Assembly: GCF_036203305.1 (NCBI RefSeq)
Contig: NZ_CP108131.1
Coordinates: 7,130,001 to 7,194,000 of the forward strand
Source of the DNA: Streptomyces sp. NBC_00190
GTDB taxonomy: Bacteria; Actinomycetota; Actinomycetes; Streptomycetales; Streptomycetaceae
Reading direction: 5' to 3'
Length of the DNA: 64,000 nt
The notes below the pieces were generated by a model. That model was not told the origin of the DNA, made no database searches, and was given only the letters and a program-made list of their open reading frames with translations. A program made the translations under genes and the position numbers. Positions 51,979 through 63,742 of the stretch are shown piece after piece (within the stretch, counting starts at the first letter, position 1; the number at the start of each line of letters is the position of its first letter).

Positions 51979-54171
51979 TCAGCGGGTGATCGTGGCCGCG
52001 TGCAGGCGGCCGTCACCGCCGTCGAAGTAGGCCGTGTTGTCGGTGACGGTCACCTTCAGGTCGGCGCGATCGGCCAGGTGCACCTGCCCCAATGAGCGGC
52101 CGTCCCTGGCGTCCAGGAGGTGGAGGTCTCCGGAGTCGGTACTGATGTACACGGTTCCGGCCACGACCGCGGGCGGCGCATCCCCATGGGGCAGTCGACG
52201 GCTCCACAGCACCTTGCCGGATGCGGCGTCGGCTGCGACCACTTTGCCGTACCCCCCTTCGCTCTCGTCGTTCACGCCGAGGTAGACGACACCGGCTGCC
52301 ACGACCGGCTTCTGCGGTTCCGGGTAGTCGGGGAGATCGGTCCGGGTCTTCCACCGCAGGCTGCCGGTGCCGGCGTCCAGGGCGTACAAGTGGCCCTGGG
52401 CGCCGTAGTAGACGACCCGGTCGGCCAGGGTGAGCGGACTCATCCTCCCCTGGACGCCTTCGATGACCTGAACGTTCCACAGCTCCCTCCCCGTGGCGGC
52501 GTCGAGGGCGTGGACATAGGAGCCCTTCACGTCAAAGGCCCCGTAGTAGACCACCCCGTCGTCGACGGCCAGTGAGGTCTCAAACGCGGTGCCGTGGCTC
52601 CACACCAACTCGCCGGTGGCGGCATCCACCGCGTACAGGGTGCTGCCCGTGCTTCCGTTGCCGAGCTTCATGGTGTGGAAGTAGGCGATCCCACCCTCCA
52701 CGAGCACGGCGGAACCCACCACCTCGTCGGGTGTGAACTCCCACAAGCGGGCGCCGGTGCCGGCGTTCACGGCGTAGACGCGGTGGCTCTCGTCGTCAGG
52801 GGATGACGAGCGGGAACCGCTGAAATAGACCCCCTGGTCGGTGACGGTCAGGGGGCCCACGCCGCCCACCGTCCGGTCGTACTTCCACCGGGTTGCGCCG
52901 GTGCCGGCGTCCAGGGCGTAGACGGTGCCGCCGCTGCCCGCGTGGACCGTTCCGTTCCTGACCACCGGTGGCGAGGTCGCGCCGTGCCCGTCGGCCCAGA
53001 GCTGCTTGAGCACCGGTGCCGCGGGCTGCTCGGCCCGGGGGGCGCCCGGTCCCCGGTCCGGGAGGAGCATCGCGGTGACGACGGCGGCGACCAGGACGGC
53101 GATGACCGCGAGCACCGCCAGAGCCCGGCCCCGTGTGAACCGTCGACTCCGCCCGCCGGCTTCGGACCCGGGCGGCGGGGGCTGATCCGCCGGTCCTGCC
53201 AGGAGCTGCGACGTCGCGAACGCGGTGGGGGGAGGACCTTCGACCGTGGCGTGTCCCGTGGGCGCGATCAGTGATTGGGCCTCCACCCGGGTGATCTCGG
53301 CCGTCACCTGCCCCGGCAGCCAGTCGACCGACGTGGACGCGCCGGCGGCCCGCGCCCTCTGCGACGCCCGGCCCAGCTCCTCCACCAGCTGCGGCACCTT
53401 GGGTCGTCGAGCCGGATCCTTGGCCAGACACCGGCTCACCACGCCGACCAGCTCGGATGGCAGGCCGGTCAGGTCCGCTTCCCCGTGGGCCGCCCGGTAG
53501 TTGACGGCGTGGGCCGAGCCGGATCCGAACGGGCCCGACCCGGTCGCCGTGTAGGCCAGGACGGCACCGAGGGCGAACACGTCGCTTGCGGCCCCGATCT
53601 CGCGGCCCGCCAGCTGCTCGGGCGACATGAAGCCGGGGGTGCCGAGCGTCGCCCCGGTCCGGGTGAGCTGGGTGGCCTCGGCCGCCAGCGAGATGCCGAA
53701 GTCGATCACGCGAGGGCCATCCGCGGCAAGCAGGACGTTCGACGGCTTGAGATCGCGGTGCACCAGATCGGCGCCGTGCACGGCCTCCAGCGCCTCGGCC
53801 AGAGCCGCCCCCAGAGCCAGGACCGAGCTCGCCCGCCAGGGGCCGTACGCGGACACGGCTGCCGTCAGGGACATCCCCGGTACGTACTGGGTGGCCAACC
53901 ACGGCGGTGTGCCCTCCGGATCGGCGTCGACCACGGCCGCGGTGAAGAACCCCGTCACTTTGCGGGCCGCCTCCACCTCGCGGACGAACCGGCGCCGGAA
54001 GACGGGATCCTCCGCGAGCTCGGCCCGCACGACCTTCACCGCCACGGCGCGGCCACCCGGTGACCGGCCCAGATAGACGTCGCCCATCCCGCCCCGGCCC
54101 AGGCGACCGATGATGCGGTACCGCCCGACCTGCCTCGGATCCTCCGCCTCCGGCGGTTCGAACGCTCCCAC
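51979..54171 (-). CDS. Transmembrane Ser/Thr kinase with PQQ beta-propeller (paralogue A)
   Basis: About 730 aa. Hanks kinase with GRGGMGDVYLG, a catalytic lysine in VAVKVVRAEL, HRDLKPSN and DFGISLAAEA; a linker with SVDWLPGQVTAEITR; one membrane segment (ALAVLAVIAVLVAAVVTAML) and an extracellular propeller with about seven PQQ/WD-like blades (YALDAGTGATRWKYDR, YAVDAATGELVWSH, HALDAATGRELW and so on). Such receptors sense wall or envelope ligands. GTG 54171 (GGAGGGGG just upstream) or GTG 54189 could start it. Adjacent to and 1-19 bp from its paralogue, most likely one transcript. Confidence 0.93.
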   Translation of the reverse strand: MGAFEPPEAEDPRQVGRYRIIGRLGRGGMGDVYLGRSPGGRAVAVKVVRAELAEDPVFRRRFVREVEAARKVTGFFTAAVVDADPEGTPPWLATQYVPGMSLTAAVSAYGPWRASSVLALGAALAEALEAVHGADLVHRDLKPSNVLLAADGPRVIDFGISLAAEATQLTRTGATLGTPGFMSPEQLAGREIGAASDVFALGAVLAYTATGSGPFGSGSAHAVNYRAAHGEADLTGLPSELVGVVSRCLAKDPARRPKVPQLVEELGRASQRARAAGASTSVDWLPGQVTAEITRVEAQSLIAPTGHATVEGPPPTAFATSQLLAGPADQPPPPGSEAGGRSRRFTRGRALAVLAVIAVLVAAVVTAMLLPDRGPGAPRAEQPAAPVLKQLWADGHGATSPPVVRNGTVHAGSGGTVYALDAGTGATRWKYDRTVGGVGPLTVTDQGVYFSGSRSSSPDDESHRVYAVNAGTGARLWEFTPDEVVGSAVLVEGGIAYFHTMKLGNGSTGSTLYAVDAATGELVWSHGTAFETSLAVDDGVVYYGAFDVKGSYVHALDAATGRELWNVQVIEGVQGRMSPLTLADRVVYYGAQGHLYALDAGTGSLRWKTRTDLPDYPEPQKPVVAAGVVYLGVNDESEGGYGKVVAADAASGKVLWSRRLPHGDAPPAVVAGTVYISTDSGDLHLLDARDGRSLGQVHLADRADLKVTVTDNTAYFDGGDGRLHAATITR

Positions 54172-54189
54172 CCCTCCCCCTCCCCCCAC

Positions 54190-56247
54190 TCAGCCGGTGG
54201 CCGAGACGGCGTGCAGACGCCCGGCATCCTCGAAGTAGAGCGTGCCGCCCGCGACGGTCGCGTTCACGCCCAGGCCCTCGTCCCACAGGAATGCGCCGCT
54301 GCCGGTGTCCAGGGAGTGCACGGTGCGGCCGTACCTTCCGTTGTCGACGAACTGGACGATGCCGCCCGCGACGGACAGCAGCTCCACATCCTTCTTGCCC
54401 GGCTTGTACCGCCACAGTGGCCTTCCGGTGTCTGCGGTGAAGGCGCACACGTATCCGTCGTTCTCGAAATAGACCACGCCGTCGGCGACGATCGGATCCC
54501 CCGCCCCGCCCGCCACGGCCGGATCCCACAACTCCCCGTCGAAGCGGGCTCTCCAGGTCTCCCGGCCGGTTGCGGTGTCCACCGCGTGCAGGGTTCCGTC
54601 CTTGCTGCCGAAGTAGACGGATCCGCCCGCGACGACGGGGGACGACGTGATCTCACTGCCCGCCTTGAACTCCCACGACGTGTCGCCCGTCCCGGTGCTC
54701 ACCGCGCGCAGGGTGTCGTCGTGTCGCGTGAGGTAGACGACCTTTTCGGTAATGGTCCAGGCGTCCCGCAGGGAAGCGTCGAACTTCTTCGTCCAGATCG
54801 ACTGCCCGGTGGCCGACTCCAACGCGTACAGGCTCGCGGCGTGGCTCAGATAGGTTTTGCCGCCGACTCCTCTGGGCGTCGGATGAGCGCCACCGTCCTT
54901 GATCTTCCAGAGTTCGCTTCCGCTGTCGGCCTTCAGGGCGTACACGTACTCCTTGTCACCGTAGTAGGCCATCCCGTCGGAGGCCCCCAGTACGGTGATG
55001 AAGTCACTCGGGCCGCGCCGGTTCCACAACTCCTCGCCGCTGCCGGCGGCCAGCGCCTGGACGGTGTCCTTGCCGTCGAGGTACACGACGCCGTCCACCA
55101 CCATGGACAGCGTCGTGCCTTCACCCAAGGCGTAGGACCACAGTTCTCTCCTCGCCGGTGCCCGCCGGGGCGCATCGTCCCGCCCGTCGTCGCCGGGCGG
55201 GCCGCCGGAGAGGAGCGCCGTCATGGCGACGAGGGTGACGAGCCCGGCGCCCGCGAGCCCCGTCAGGATCCGCCGCCGGGTGGCTCGGCTGCCGCCTCCG
55301 GAGTCGGAGTCGGAGTCGGAGTCGGAAGGCGGCGGGAGCGGGGGCAGCGGTTCGTCCCGCACGCGGATGATCTCCGCGGCGACCGGCCCGGGCAGCCAGT
55401 CGGCCTCGGTGAACAGGCCGTCGGCCCCCGCAGCTTCCGACACCCCGGCCAGTTCCTCCACCAGGTGCGGCACGGTGGGCCGGCGGGCCGGATCCTTGTC
55501 CAGGCAGCGCTCGACGACGTCCGAGAGTTCGGGCGGCAGCCCGGTAAGGTCCGGGTCCAAGTGGGCCACACGGTAGTTCAGGGCATGCCCGTGACCGCTT
55601 CCGAACGGGGTGGAGCCGGTCGCCGTGTAGACCAGGATGGCGCCGAGGGCGAACACGTCGCTCGCGGCCGAGGCCGTGTCGTGCACCAGCTGCTCGGGCG
55701 AGATGAAGCCCGGCGTGCCGATCACCACCCCGCTCTCGGTGAGCTTGGTGGCCTCGGCCGCCAGCGAGATGCCGAAGTCGATCACGCGAGGGCCGTCCGC
55801 GGCCAGCAGGACGTTCGACGGCTTGAGATCGCGGTGCACCAGATCGGCGCCGTGGACGGCGTCCAGGGCCTCCGCCAGCGCTGCGCCGAGCGCCATCACC
55901 GACCGCGCCGGCCAGGCGCCGTACCCGGACACCGCCGATTCCAGGGACACCCCGGGTACGTACGTGGTGGCCAGCCACGCGGGCCTGCCTTCCGGCTCCG
56001 CGTCCACCACCGCGGCGGTGAAGACCCCGGTCACCTTGCGGGCCGCCTCCACCTCGCGGAAGAACCGCTGCCGGAAGCCCGGGTCGTCTGCCAGCACGGC
56101 CCGTACGACCTTGACGGCGACCGCGCGGCCACTGGACGACAGGCCCAGGTACACCACACCCATCCCGCCCCGGCCCAGCCGCCCGACGATCCGGTACCGC
56201 CCGACCTGCCTGGGATCCCCCGCCTGTAACGGTGCGAACGCCCCCAC
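54190..56247 (-). CDS. Transmembrane Ser/Thr kinase with PQQ beta-propeller (paralogue B)
   Basis: About 685 aa with the same layout: GRGGMGVVYLG, HRDLKPSN, DFGISLAAEATKLTESG, a linker with EADWLPGPVAAEII and a Ser/Asp (DSDSDSDSDS) tract from a six-base repeat near 55305-55327, a membrane segment (RILTGLAGAGLVTLVAMTAL), and an extracellular propeller (YALKADSGSELWKI, HAVDTATGRETWRARF and similar). It is the upstream copy of a recent tandem duplication, since the kinase halves are much closer than the propellers. GTG 56247 has GAGGAGGGGG upstream. The propellers have probably diverged for different ligands. Confidence 0.92.
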   Translation of the reverse strand: MGAFAPLQAGDPRQVGRYRIVGRLGRGGMGVVYLGLSSSGRAVAVKVVRAVLADDPGFRQRFFREVEAARKVTGVFTAAVVDAEPEGRPAWLATTYVPGVSLESAVSGYGAWPARSVMALGAALAEALDAVHGADLVHRDLKPSNVLLAADGPRVIDFGISLAAEATKLTESGVVIGTPGFISPEQLVHDTASAASDVFALGAILVYTATGSTPFGSGHGHALNYRVAHLDPDLTGLPPELSDVVERCLDKDPARRPTVPHLVEELAGVSEAAGADGLFTEADWLPGPVAAEIIRVRDEPLPPLPPPSDSDSDSDSGGGSRATRRRILTGLAGAGLVTLVAMTALLSGGPPGDDGRDDAPRRAPARRELWSYALGEGTTLSMVVDGVVYLDGKDTVQALAAGSGEELWNRRGPSDFITVLGASDGMAYYGDKEYVYALKADSGSELWKIKDGGAHPTPRGVGGKTYLSHAASLYALESATGQSIWTKKFDASLRDAWTITEKVVYLTRHDDTLRAVSTGTGDTSWEFKAGSEITSSPVVAGGSVYFGSKDGTLHAVDTATGRETWRARFDGELWDPAVAGGAGDPIVADGVVYFENDGYVCAFTADTGRPLWRYKPGKKDVELLSVAGGIVQFVDNGRYGRTVHSLDTGSGAFLWDEGLGVNATVAGGTLYFEDAGRLHAVSATG

Positions 56248-56361
56248 TCCGCTGCCCCCTCCTCGCCGGACACGCCTCAGCCGTGTCTGACTGAGTTGTA
56301 CACGAGACCACATGTGCGGGGCAGTTGTAGAGGAGCGTTCGTACCCGGATGGTGACGACGT

Positions 56362-56823
56362 CTACGGGACCACGGTCACGGGCCAGCGGCCGGCCTTGAC
56401 CAGGCGGATCGCCACCGAGCCCACGATGCGGTGGCCGGCCTGTTCGGAGGCGCCGACCACCACCGCGTCCGCCGTCAGCTGCTCCGCCGCGCTCACCAGG
56501 CCCGCGTACGGGTCGCCGCGGAAGGTGTGGAACTGCCAGCGCACCTCGTAGATGCCCTTGAGGCGTTCCGCCGCCTCGCGGATGTCGGCGACGAGACCCT
56601 CTGCGATCTCCCCGGTGGTGTCGGCCACCGGCGCGCCCAGCGAGGCGCCGGCCGGCATCACCGGCTGGACGTACACCAGCGCCAGCAGTGCGTTCTGCCG
56701 CCTGGCCAGCCCCGCCGCGTAGGCCGCCGCCCGCATCGAGGACTCCGATCCGTCGACCCCGGCCAGGATCACCTTCGGGCCGTCGGTACCGCGTTCGAAT
56801 CCCGTGTTCACGTGCTCAGTCAC
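56362..56823 (-). CDS. Universal stress protein (UspA family)
   Basis: A 153-aa single USP domain. N-terminal KVILAGVDGSESSMRAAAYA, and an ATP-binding-type GxxGH-like ending: VVVGASEQAGHRIVGSVAIR, then WPVTVVP. The (G-x2-G-x9-GS) pattern is present as GASEQAGHRIVGS with minor change. GTG 56823 sits directly behind GGGAGG, and GTG 56811 is an alternative with better spacing. It is divergent from lysX with 60 bp between starts, so promoters overlap. Confidence 0.9.
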   Translation of the reverse strand: MTEHVNTGFERGTDGPKVILAGVDGSESSMRAAAYAAGLARRQNALLALVYVQPVMPAGASLGAPVADTTGEIAEGLVADIREAAERLKGIYEVRWQFHTFRGDPYAGLVSAAEQLTADAVVVGASEQAGHRIVGSVAIRLVKAGRWPVTVVP

Positions 56824-56883
56824 CCTCCCGAGGCTATCCGGCTCGGCGCGCGGACCGCCGCCGCCCTCCCTACAGTGCGAACC

Positions 56884-60198
<3,315 letters not shown>

Positions 60199-60213
60199 TC
60201 GGGTGAGGGGGAG

Positions 60214-60252
60214 GAGGCGCGTCCGCGCCTCTCGACATCCGCGGCGATGTCG
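60214..60252 (+). terminator. Double hairpin after lysX
   Basis: Two short inverted repeats follow the lysX stop: 60214-60221 with 60224-60231, and cgacat (60233-60238) with atgtcg (60247-60252). Together they could end the lysX transcript before the deacetylase gene 17 bp on. Confidence 0.5.
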
Positions 60253-60268
60253 TTGATACGTAGTAATA

Positions 60269-61177
60269 ATGAAAAATGACGAGCCGACAGTAGGGCGGCG
60301 CGCGCTCCTGCGCACCGCCGTCTTCCTCGGAGTCGCGTCCGCCGCCGGGCTGATCGACATGGGCGGCGAGACCCCTACTCCGGGCGCCGGCCCCGCGTCC
60401 GTGCCCGGACCTGCGACCATGCCCGGACCCGCGGCCGGGCCGGGGCCGCATCCCGCGGTGGGACCTCCCGGACTGAACGCCGAAGCGAGACTGGAGAAGT
60501 CCTACCGGCTGCGGCCGATGACCGCCGAGGCCCCCGTCCGCCCGCCCGTCGCGAAGCCCGCCGTACGGACGCGCCCCATCCTCGAACTCCCGCCCCACGC
60601 GGCCACGGCGAACTCGATGCTGCTCACCTTCGACGACGGGCCCGACCCCCGCTACACGCCGGGGATCCTCGACACCCTCGCCCGGTACGGGGTGCGCGCC
60701 GTGTTCTTCGTCTGCGGGGAGATGGCCGCCGAGAACCCGGGCCTGCTGCGCCGGATGGTCGCCGAGGGCCACGTCATCGGCAACCACACCTGGACCCACC
60801 CGCTCATCCCCAAGCTCAGCCGGCCCGCCCTCGTCTCCGAGATCGGCCGCACGAGTGAGGTCGTACAGAAGGCCGTGGGCGAGGCGCCCGTGTGGTTCCG
60901 GGCGCCGTACGGGGCGTGGAACCGGGCCGCCTTCGAGATCGGGGCCGAGCTCGGCATGGAGCCGCTCGCCTGGACCGTCGACACCCTGGACTGGAAGGAG
61001 CCGGGGACCGCCACGATCGTCTCCCGGGTCCTGTCGGGCGCCGGGCCCGGCGTGATCGTCCTGTCGCACGACGCGGGCGGCAACCGCTCGCAGAGCGTCC
61101 AGGCGATCTCCTCGTACCTGCCCCAACTGCTCGCGCGCGGCTACCGGATGACCCTGCCGACGCTGCCGCCCCGCTGA
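60269..61177 (+). CDS. Secreted polysaccharide deacetylase family protein
   Basis: A 302-aa NodB-homology protein. The N-terminus GRRALLRTAVFLGVASAAGL is a Tat-like signal (twin Arg), followed by a Pro/Gly-rich linker. Motifs of carbohydrate esterase family 4: TFDDGPDPRYT (Asp pair), NHTWTHP (His), RAPYGAWN and a late VIVLSHDAGG. It removes acetyl groups from a wall or capsule polysaccharide. The start is ATG 60269. It converges with the class F sortase gene. Confidence 0.93.
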   Translation: MKNDEPTVGRRALLRTAVFLGVASAAGLIDMGGETPTPGAGPASVPGPATMPGPAAGPGPHPAVGPPGLNAEARLEKSYRLRPMTAEAPVRPPVAKPAVRTRPILELPPHAATANSMLLTFDDGPDPRYTPGILDTLARYGVRAVFFVCGEMAAENPGLLRRMVAEGHVIGNHTWTHPLIPKLSRPALVSEIGRTSEVVQKAVGEAPVWFRAPYGAWNRAAFEIGAELGMEPLAWTVDTLDWKEPGTATIVSRVLSGAGPGVIVLSHDAGGNRSQSVQAISSYLPQLLARGYRMTLPTLPPR

Positions 61178-61184
61178 GCGCGGT

Positions 61185-61207
61185 CGCTGCCCGGCGGGGC
61201 GGCAGCG
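61185..61207. terminator. Small hairpin between convergent deacetylase and sortase genes
   Basis: Seven-base arms cgctgcc (61185-61191) and ggcagcg (61201-61207) with a nine-base loop lie exactly between the two convergent stops, fitting a bidirectional terminator. Confidence 0.45.
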
Positions 61208-61213
61208 CACCGC

Positions 61214-61876
61214 TCAGCGCGCGTCCACCATGCGGGCGAAGACGACCACGTTGCCGTCGTACCCCCGGGCCTTGGAGTAGCCGCCGCCGCAGGTGATGAC
61301 CCGGAGTTCCGGATGCCCGGTGTCCCCGTAGACCCGGGCTCCGGGGAAGGACTCCTTGGAGAACACCTCCACGCCGTACACCTCGAACACGGCGGTGCGC
61401 CCGTCGTACCGCTCCACCTCGATCTGGTTCCCCGGCTTGATCGAACCCAGGCCGTAGAAGACCGCCGGGCCCTGCGCGTTGTCCACGTGGCCCACGATCA
61501 CGGCCGAACCCCGCTGGCCCGGCGAGATGCCGTTGAGGTACCAGCCGGCGAGGTTCCGGTCCTGCGGCGGCGGCGCGTCGATCCAGCCCTCCGCGTCCAG
61601 GCCGACCGTCATCACCGGAGCGTCCACGTTGATCGTGGGGATCCGGATGCGCTGCACCGAGGAGTGCTCCAGTACCTCCAGGTCCGCGGGCGCCTCCGGA
61701 GGGTTCGCCGGCAGCTGGTCCGCTGTCACCGCGACGGCCGAGGCCGCGGTCGGCTGGGGTGGCCCGTCGCCGATGTCCACACCGTTTCGCACCATCGCGA
61801 GGCCGGTGAGCATGACCAGGGCGAGTACGCCCCACGGTGAGCGTTTGCGTGACTGGCCGGTCTCGTCCTCGCCCAT
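61214..61876 (-). CDS. Class F sortase
   Basis: A 220-aa membrane-anchored sortase. One N-terminal hydrophobic segment (WGVLALVMLTGLAMV), a linker, then the sortase fold with the catalytic trio: His in AVIVGHVD, Cys in LRVITCGGGY and Arg in VVVFARMVD. The RIRIPTINVDAPVM strand is typical of actinobacterial class F. ATG 61876 has GGGAGAACG upstream. Two exported proteins with C-terminal membrane segments and basic tails nearby (62240, 62889) are probable or at least possible substrates, though neither shows a clear LPXTG. Confidence 0.93.
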   Translation of the reverse strand: MGEDETGQSRKRSPWGVLALVMLTGLAMVRNGVDIGDGPPQPTAASAVAVTADQLPANPPEAPADLEVLEHSSVQRIRIPTINVDAPVMTVGLDAEGWIDAPPPQDRNLAGWYLNGISPGQRGSAVIVGHVDNAQGPAVFYGLGSIKPGNQIEVERYDGRTAVFEVYGVEVFSKESFPGARVYGDTGHPELRVITCGGGYSKARGYDGNVVVFARMVDAR

Positions 61877-62239
61877 CGTTCTCCCTTCCCGACGCGGGGG
61901 TCCCGACCCGCGTTCCTGTCCCGCCCCAGTACGCCCTACTTCACGCACGCTAAGGGTGCGTCGGCAGGACGGCGAGGGGGGAGGGGCGAACGGGTGGCGG
62001 GGCCCGGAAGGGGCCGGAAGGGGTGCGCCCATCCAGGTAATCGTCACATAAATGCCTGACGGGTCGTGACCTGCGGATCCGTCAGTTGCCCGGAGCGCGC
62101 TTCGGCGTGTCGCTCAACCGGGCGGCCCAAAGGCGGAAATGCGGAGGTTGCGGCCCGCCCCGAGGGTTCGACGTGGGAGGCGTTCTCGTCGATCATCCGG
62201 GGCCGACGCTCCGGGGCGCTTTCCGCTGGAGGTTCCACC
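61877..62239. other. Gap between sortase and exported protein genes
   Basis: These 363 bp hold divergent promoters. An AT-richer block lies near 62036-62055. A 7-bp inverted repeat ctgacgg/ccgtcag spans 62056-62085 and could be a regulator site. Nothing else with gene-like coding appears. Confidence 0.4.
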
Positions 62240-62740
62240 ATGCGTGCTTTCCGCGCTCTCACCGTGACGGCGGCAGCCTGCGCCGTGATCGGCCTCAGTA
62301 CCCCGTTCGCCGCCGCGAACTCCCCGATGGGCGGGGGTGGCGGACCGAGCAACATCTCGGTCAACCCGTTTGCCGTGCACCAGGGATCCACGATGCAGGT
62401 GAGCGCGGCGGGCTGTGGACACGGCGGTACCGTCTCCTCGCCGGGCAACTTTCCGCCGGCCAACCTGTCCGCGGGGTCCATCGGCTTCGCCACCGTCCGG
62501 ATCTTCAACCACGCCTCTCCCGGCAACCACACGCTGCAGGTCAAGTGCAACGACAACAGCCTGGTCGCCACCGCCCGCTTCAGGATCCTGGAGGGCAACC
62601 CCGCCCAGGGCGGCATCGGCGGCTCCATCGGCCCGTCCACCGCCGAGACCGCCATCGGCGCGGGCCTCGTCGGCGCGGCGGCGCTCGGCGCGGGCGCCCA
62701 CGTGATGCGCCGCCGCCGCCCGGTCCGCGCCCGGGCCTGA
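62240..62740 (+). CDS. Exported protein with C-terminal membrane anchor, sortase neighbour
   Basis: A 166-aa protein. Signal peptide at 1-26 (FRALTVTAAACAVIGLSTPF AAAN), a small beta domain with two cysteines (AAGCGHGGTVSSPGN and HTLQVKCNDNSLVA) that should form a disulfide, then a Gly-rich linker, one C-terminal hydrophobic segment and a RRRRPVRAR tail. There is no LPXTG. The start ATG 62240 has GGAGG seven bases upstream. It is similar in plan to the next protein at 62889, and both flank the class F sortase locus. A covalent wall link is possible but unproven. Confidence 0.85.
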   Translation: MRAFRALTVTAAACAVIGLSTPFAAANSPMGGGGGPSNISVNPFAVHQGSTMQVSAAGCGHGGTVSSPGNFPPANLSAGSIGFATVRIFNHASPGNHTLQVKCNDNSLVATARFRILEGNPAQGGIGGSIGPSTAETAIGAGLVGAAALGAGAHVMRRRRPVRARA

Positions 62741-62811
62741 CCGGCCGACCTCCCCGGTCAGTTCCCCCGGGGGCGACTTCCGGGTCGGGCCGGACCCGGA
62801 AGGCAGCCCCC

Positions 62812-62861
62812 AACCGCCGGTCGCCCCGGGTCCTGGCCAGGACCCGGGGTCACCGGCGGTT
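62812..62861. terminator. Large bidirectional hairpin terminator
   Basis: A two-part stem: 10-bp outer arms (62812-62821 / 62852-62861) and 13-bp inner arms (62824-62836 / 62837-62849) separated by a 2-bp mismatch. It lies between two convergent genes and should stop transcription from both sides. Confidence 0.9.
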
Positions 62862-62888
62862 GACTGGAGTCCGGTCGGCACGGGGGGC

Positions 62889-63476
62889 TCAGTGCCCGCG
62901 ACCGGTGGCCCGGCGGCGCAGGGCATACGCCGTGCCGCCGGCGGCGGCGAGGAAGAGGCCGGCTCCCACGCCGAGCTCGACGGGGTCCATGCCGGCGACG
63001 CTGCCGCCCAGACCGCCGCGGACACCCAGCGTGGAGGAAGTGGCGCCGGTGGCTACGACCGTGGCGACGCCCCTGGCCGCGGTCCGCGTGGAGCTGGTGG
63101 TCGGTCTGCTCGTGCCGCCGGCGATCGTCAGGTCGGCCGAACCGGTCTCCCCGTTGCAGGTGAAGGAGACGGAGTACAAGGCCCCGGGCCGGGCGTCGCG
63201 GTCCACCGTGACCCGTACGGTCTGGCCGCGGGCGATGCTCACGGTGTCGAAGACCCCGGAGGAGGCGGTGGAGTAGGCGGCGTTGCAGCCGGTGACGGAG
63301 AGCACCGTCTGACCGCCGGGGGCGACGGTCGAGGGGGTGAGGGCGAAGCCGAACGAGGTGACCTGCCGGGGCCCGGCCGCGGTCGCGGCGGGCGCGCCGA
63401 GGGCACCGAGCGCGAGTACGGCGCCCGTTGCGGCGGCGCTCAGCAGGGCTATGGCGGAGATACGTATCGCACCCAT
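62889..63476 (-). CDS. Exported beta-rich protein with C-terminal anchor, sortase neighbour
   Basis: A 195-aa protein. Signal peptide (ISAIALLSAAATGAVLALGA, cleavage near APAATAA), a beta-domain with two cysteines (LSVTGCNAAYST; YSVSFTCNGETG), a Ser/Thr-rich linker, one membrane segment near the end (ELGVGAGLFLAAAGGTAYAL) and a RRRATGRGH tail. The plan mirrors the protein at 62240, and the two face each other. The start is ATG 63476. Probable surface protein whose final attachment may depend on the adjacent sortase; no LPXTG seen. Confidence 0.85.
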   Translation of the reverse strand: MGAIRISAIALLSAAATGAVLALGALGAPAATAAGPRQVTSFGFALTPSTVAPGGQTVLSVTGCNAAYSTASSGVFDTVSIARGQTVRVTVDRDARPGALYSVSFTCNGETGSADLTIAGGTSRPTTSSTRTAARGVATVVATGATSSTLGVRGGLGGSVAGMDPVELGVGAGLFLAAAGGTAYALRRRATGRGH

Positions 63477-63680
63477 GGTTGATTCTCCGGATCCCCGAGG
63501 AGCAGCCGCGGAAGGGTTTCCGCACGTGGGGGGTCGTGCGCCTCGATGTTCGACACGCTAGGCCGGGGGGCGGGCACACGCGATCAGGAGCGGGCGAATG
63601 GGGCACGGCACTGGGCCGAACCGGGGACGGGAGGCCCGTCCCCGGTTTGCCGGACGCCGGAGTGCGACGGCTTCCGCCGG

Positions 63681-63710
63681 CCTTCAAGGCCCTTCAAGGC
63701 CCTTCAAGGG
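63681..63710. repeat. Three 10-bp direct repeats
   Basis: The unit ccttcaaggc occurs twice, then as ccttcaaggg, in the gap before the DUF4239-like gene end. It also forms an alternating palindrome and may act as a terminator or simply reflect slippage. Confidence 0.6.
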
Positions 63711-63742
63711 CCTTCAGCGGCCTTCGGCTGCTTTCGGGGCCC

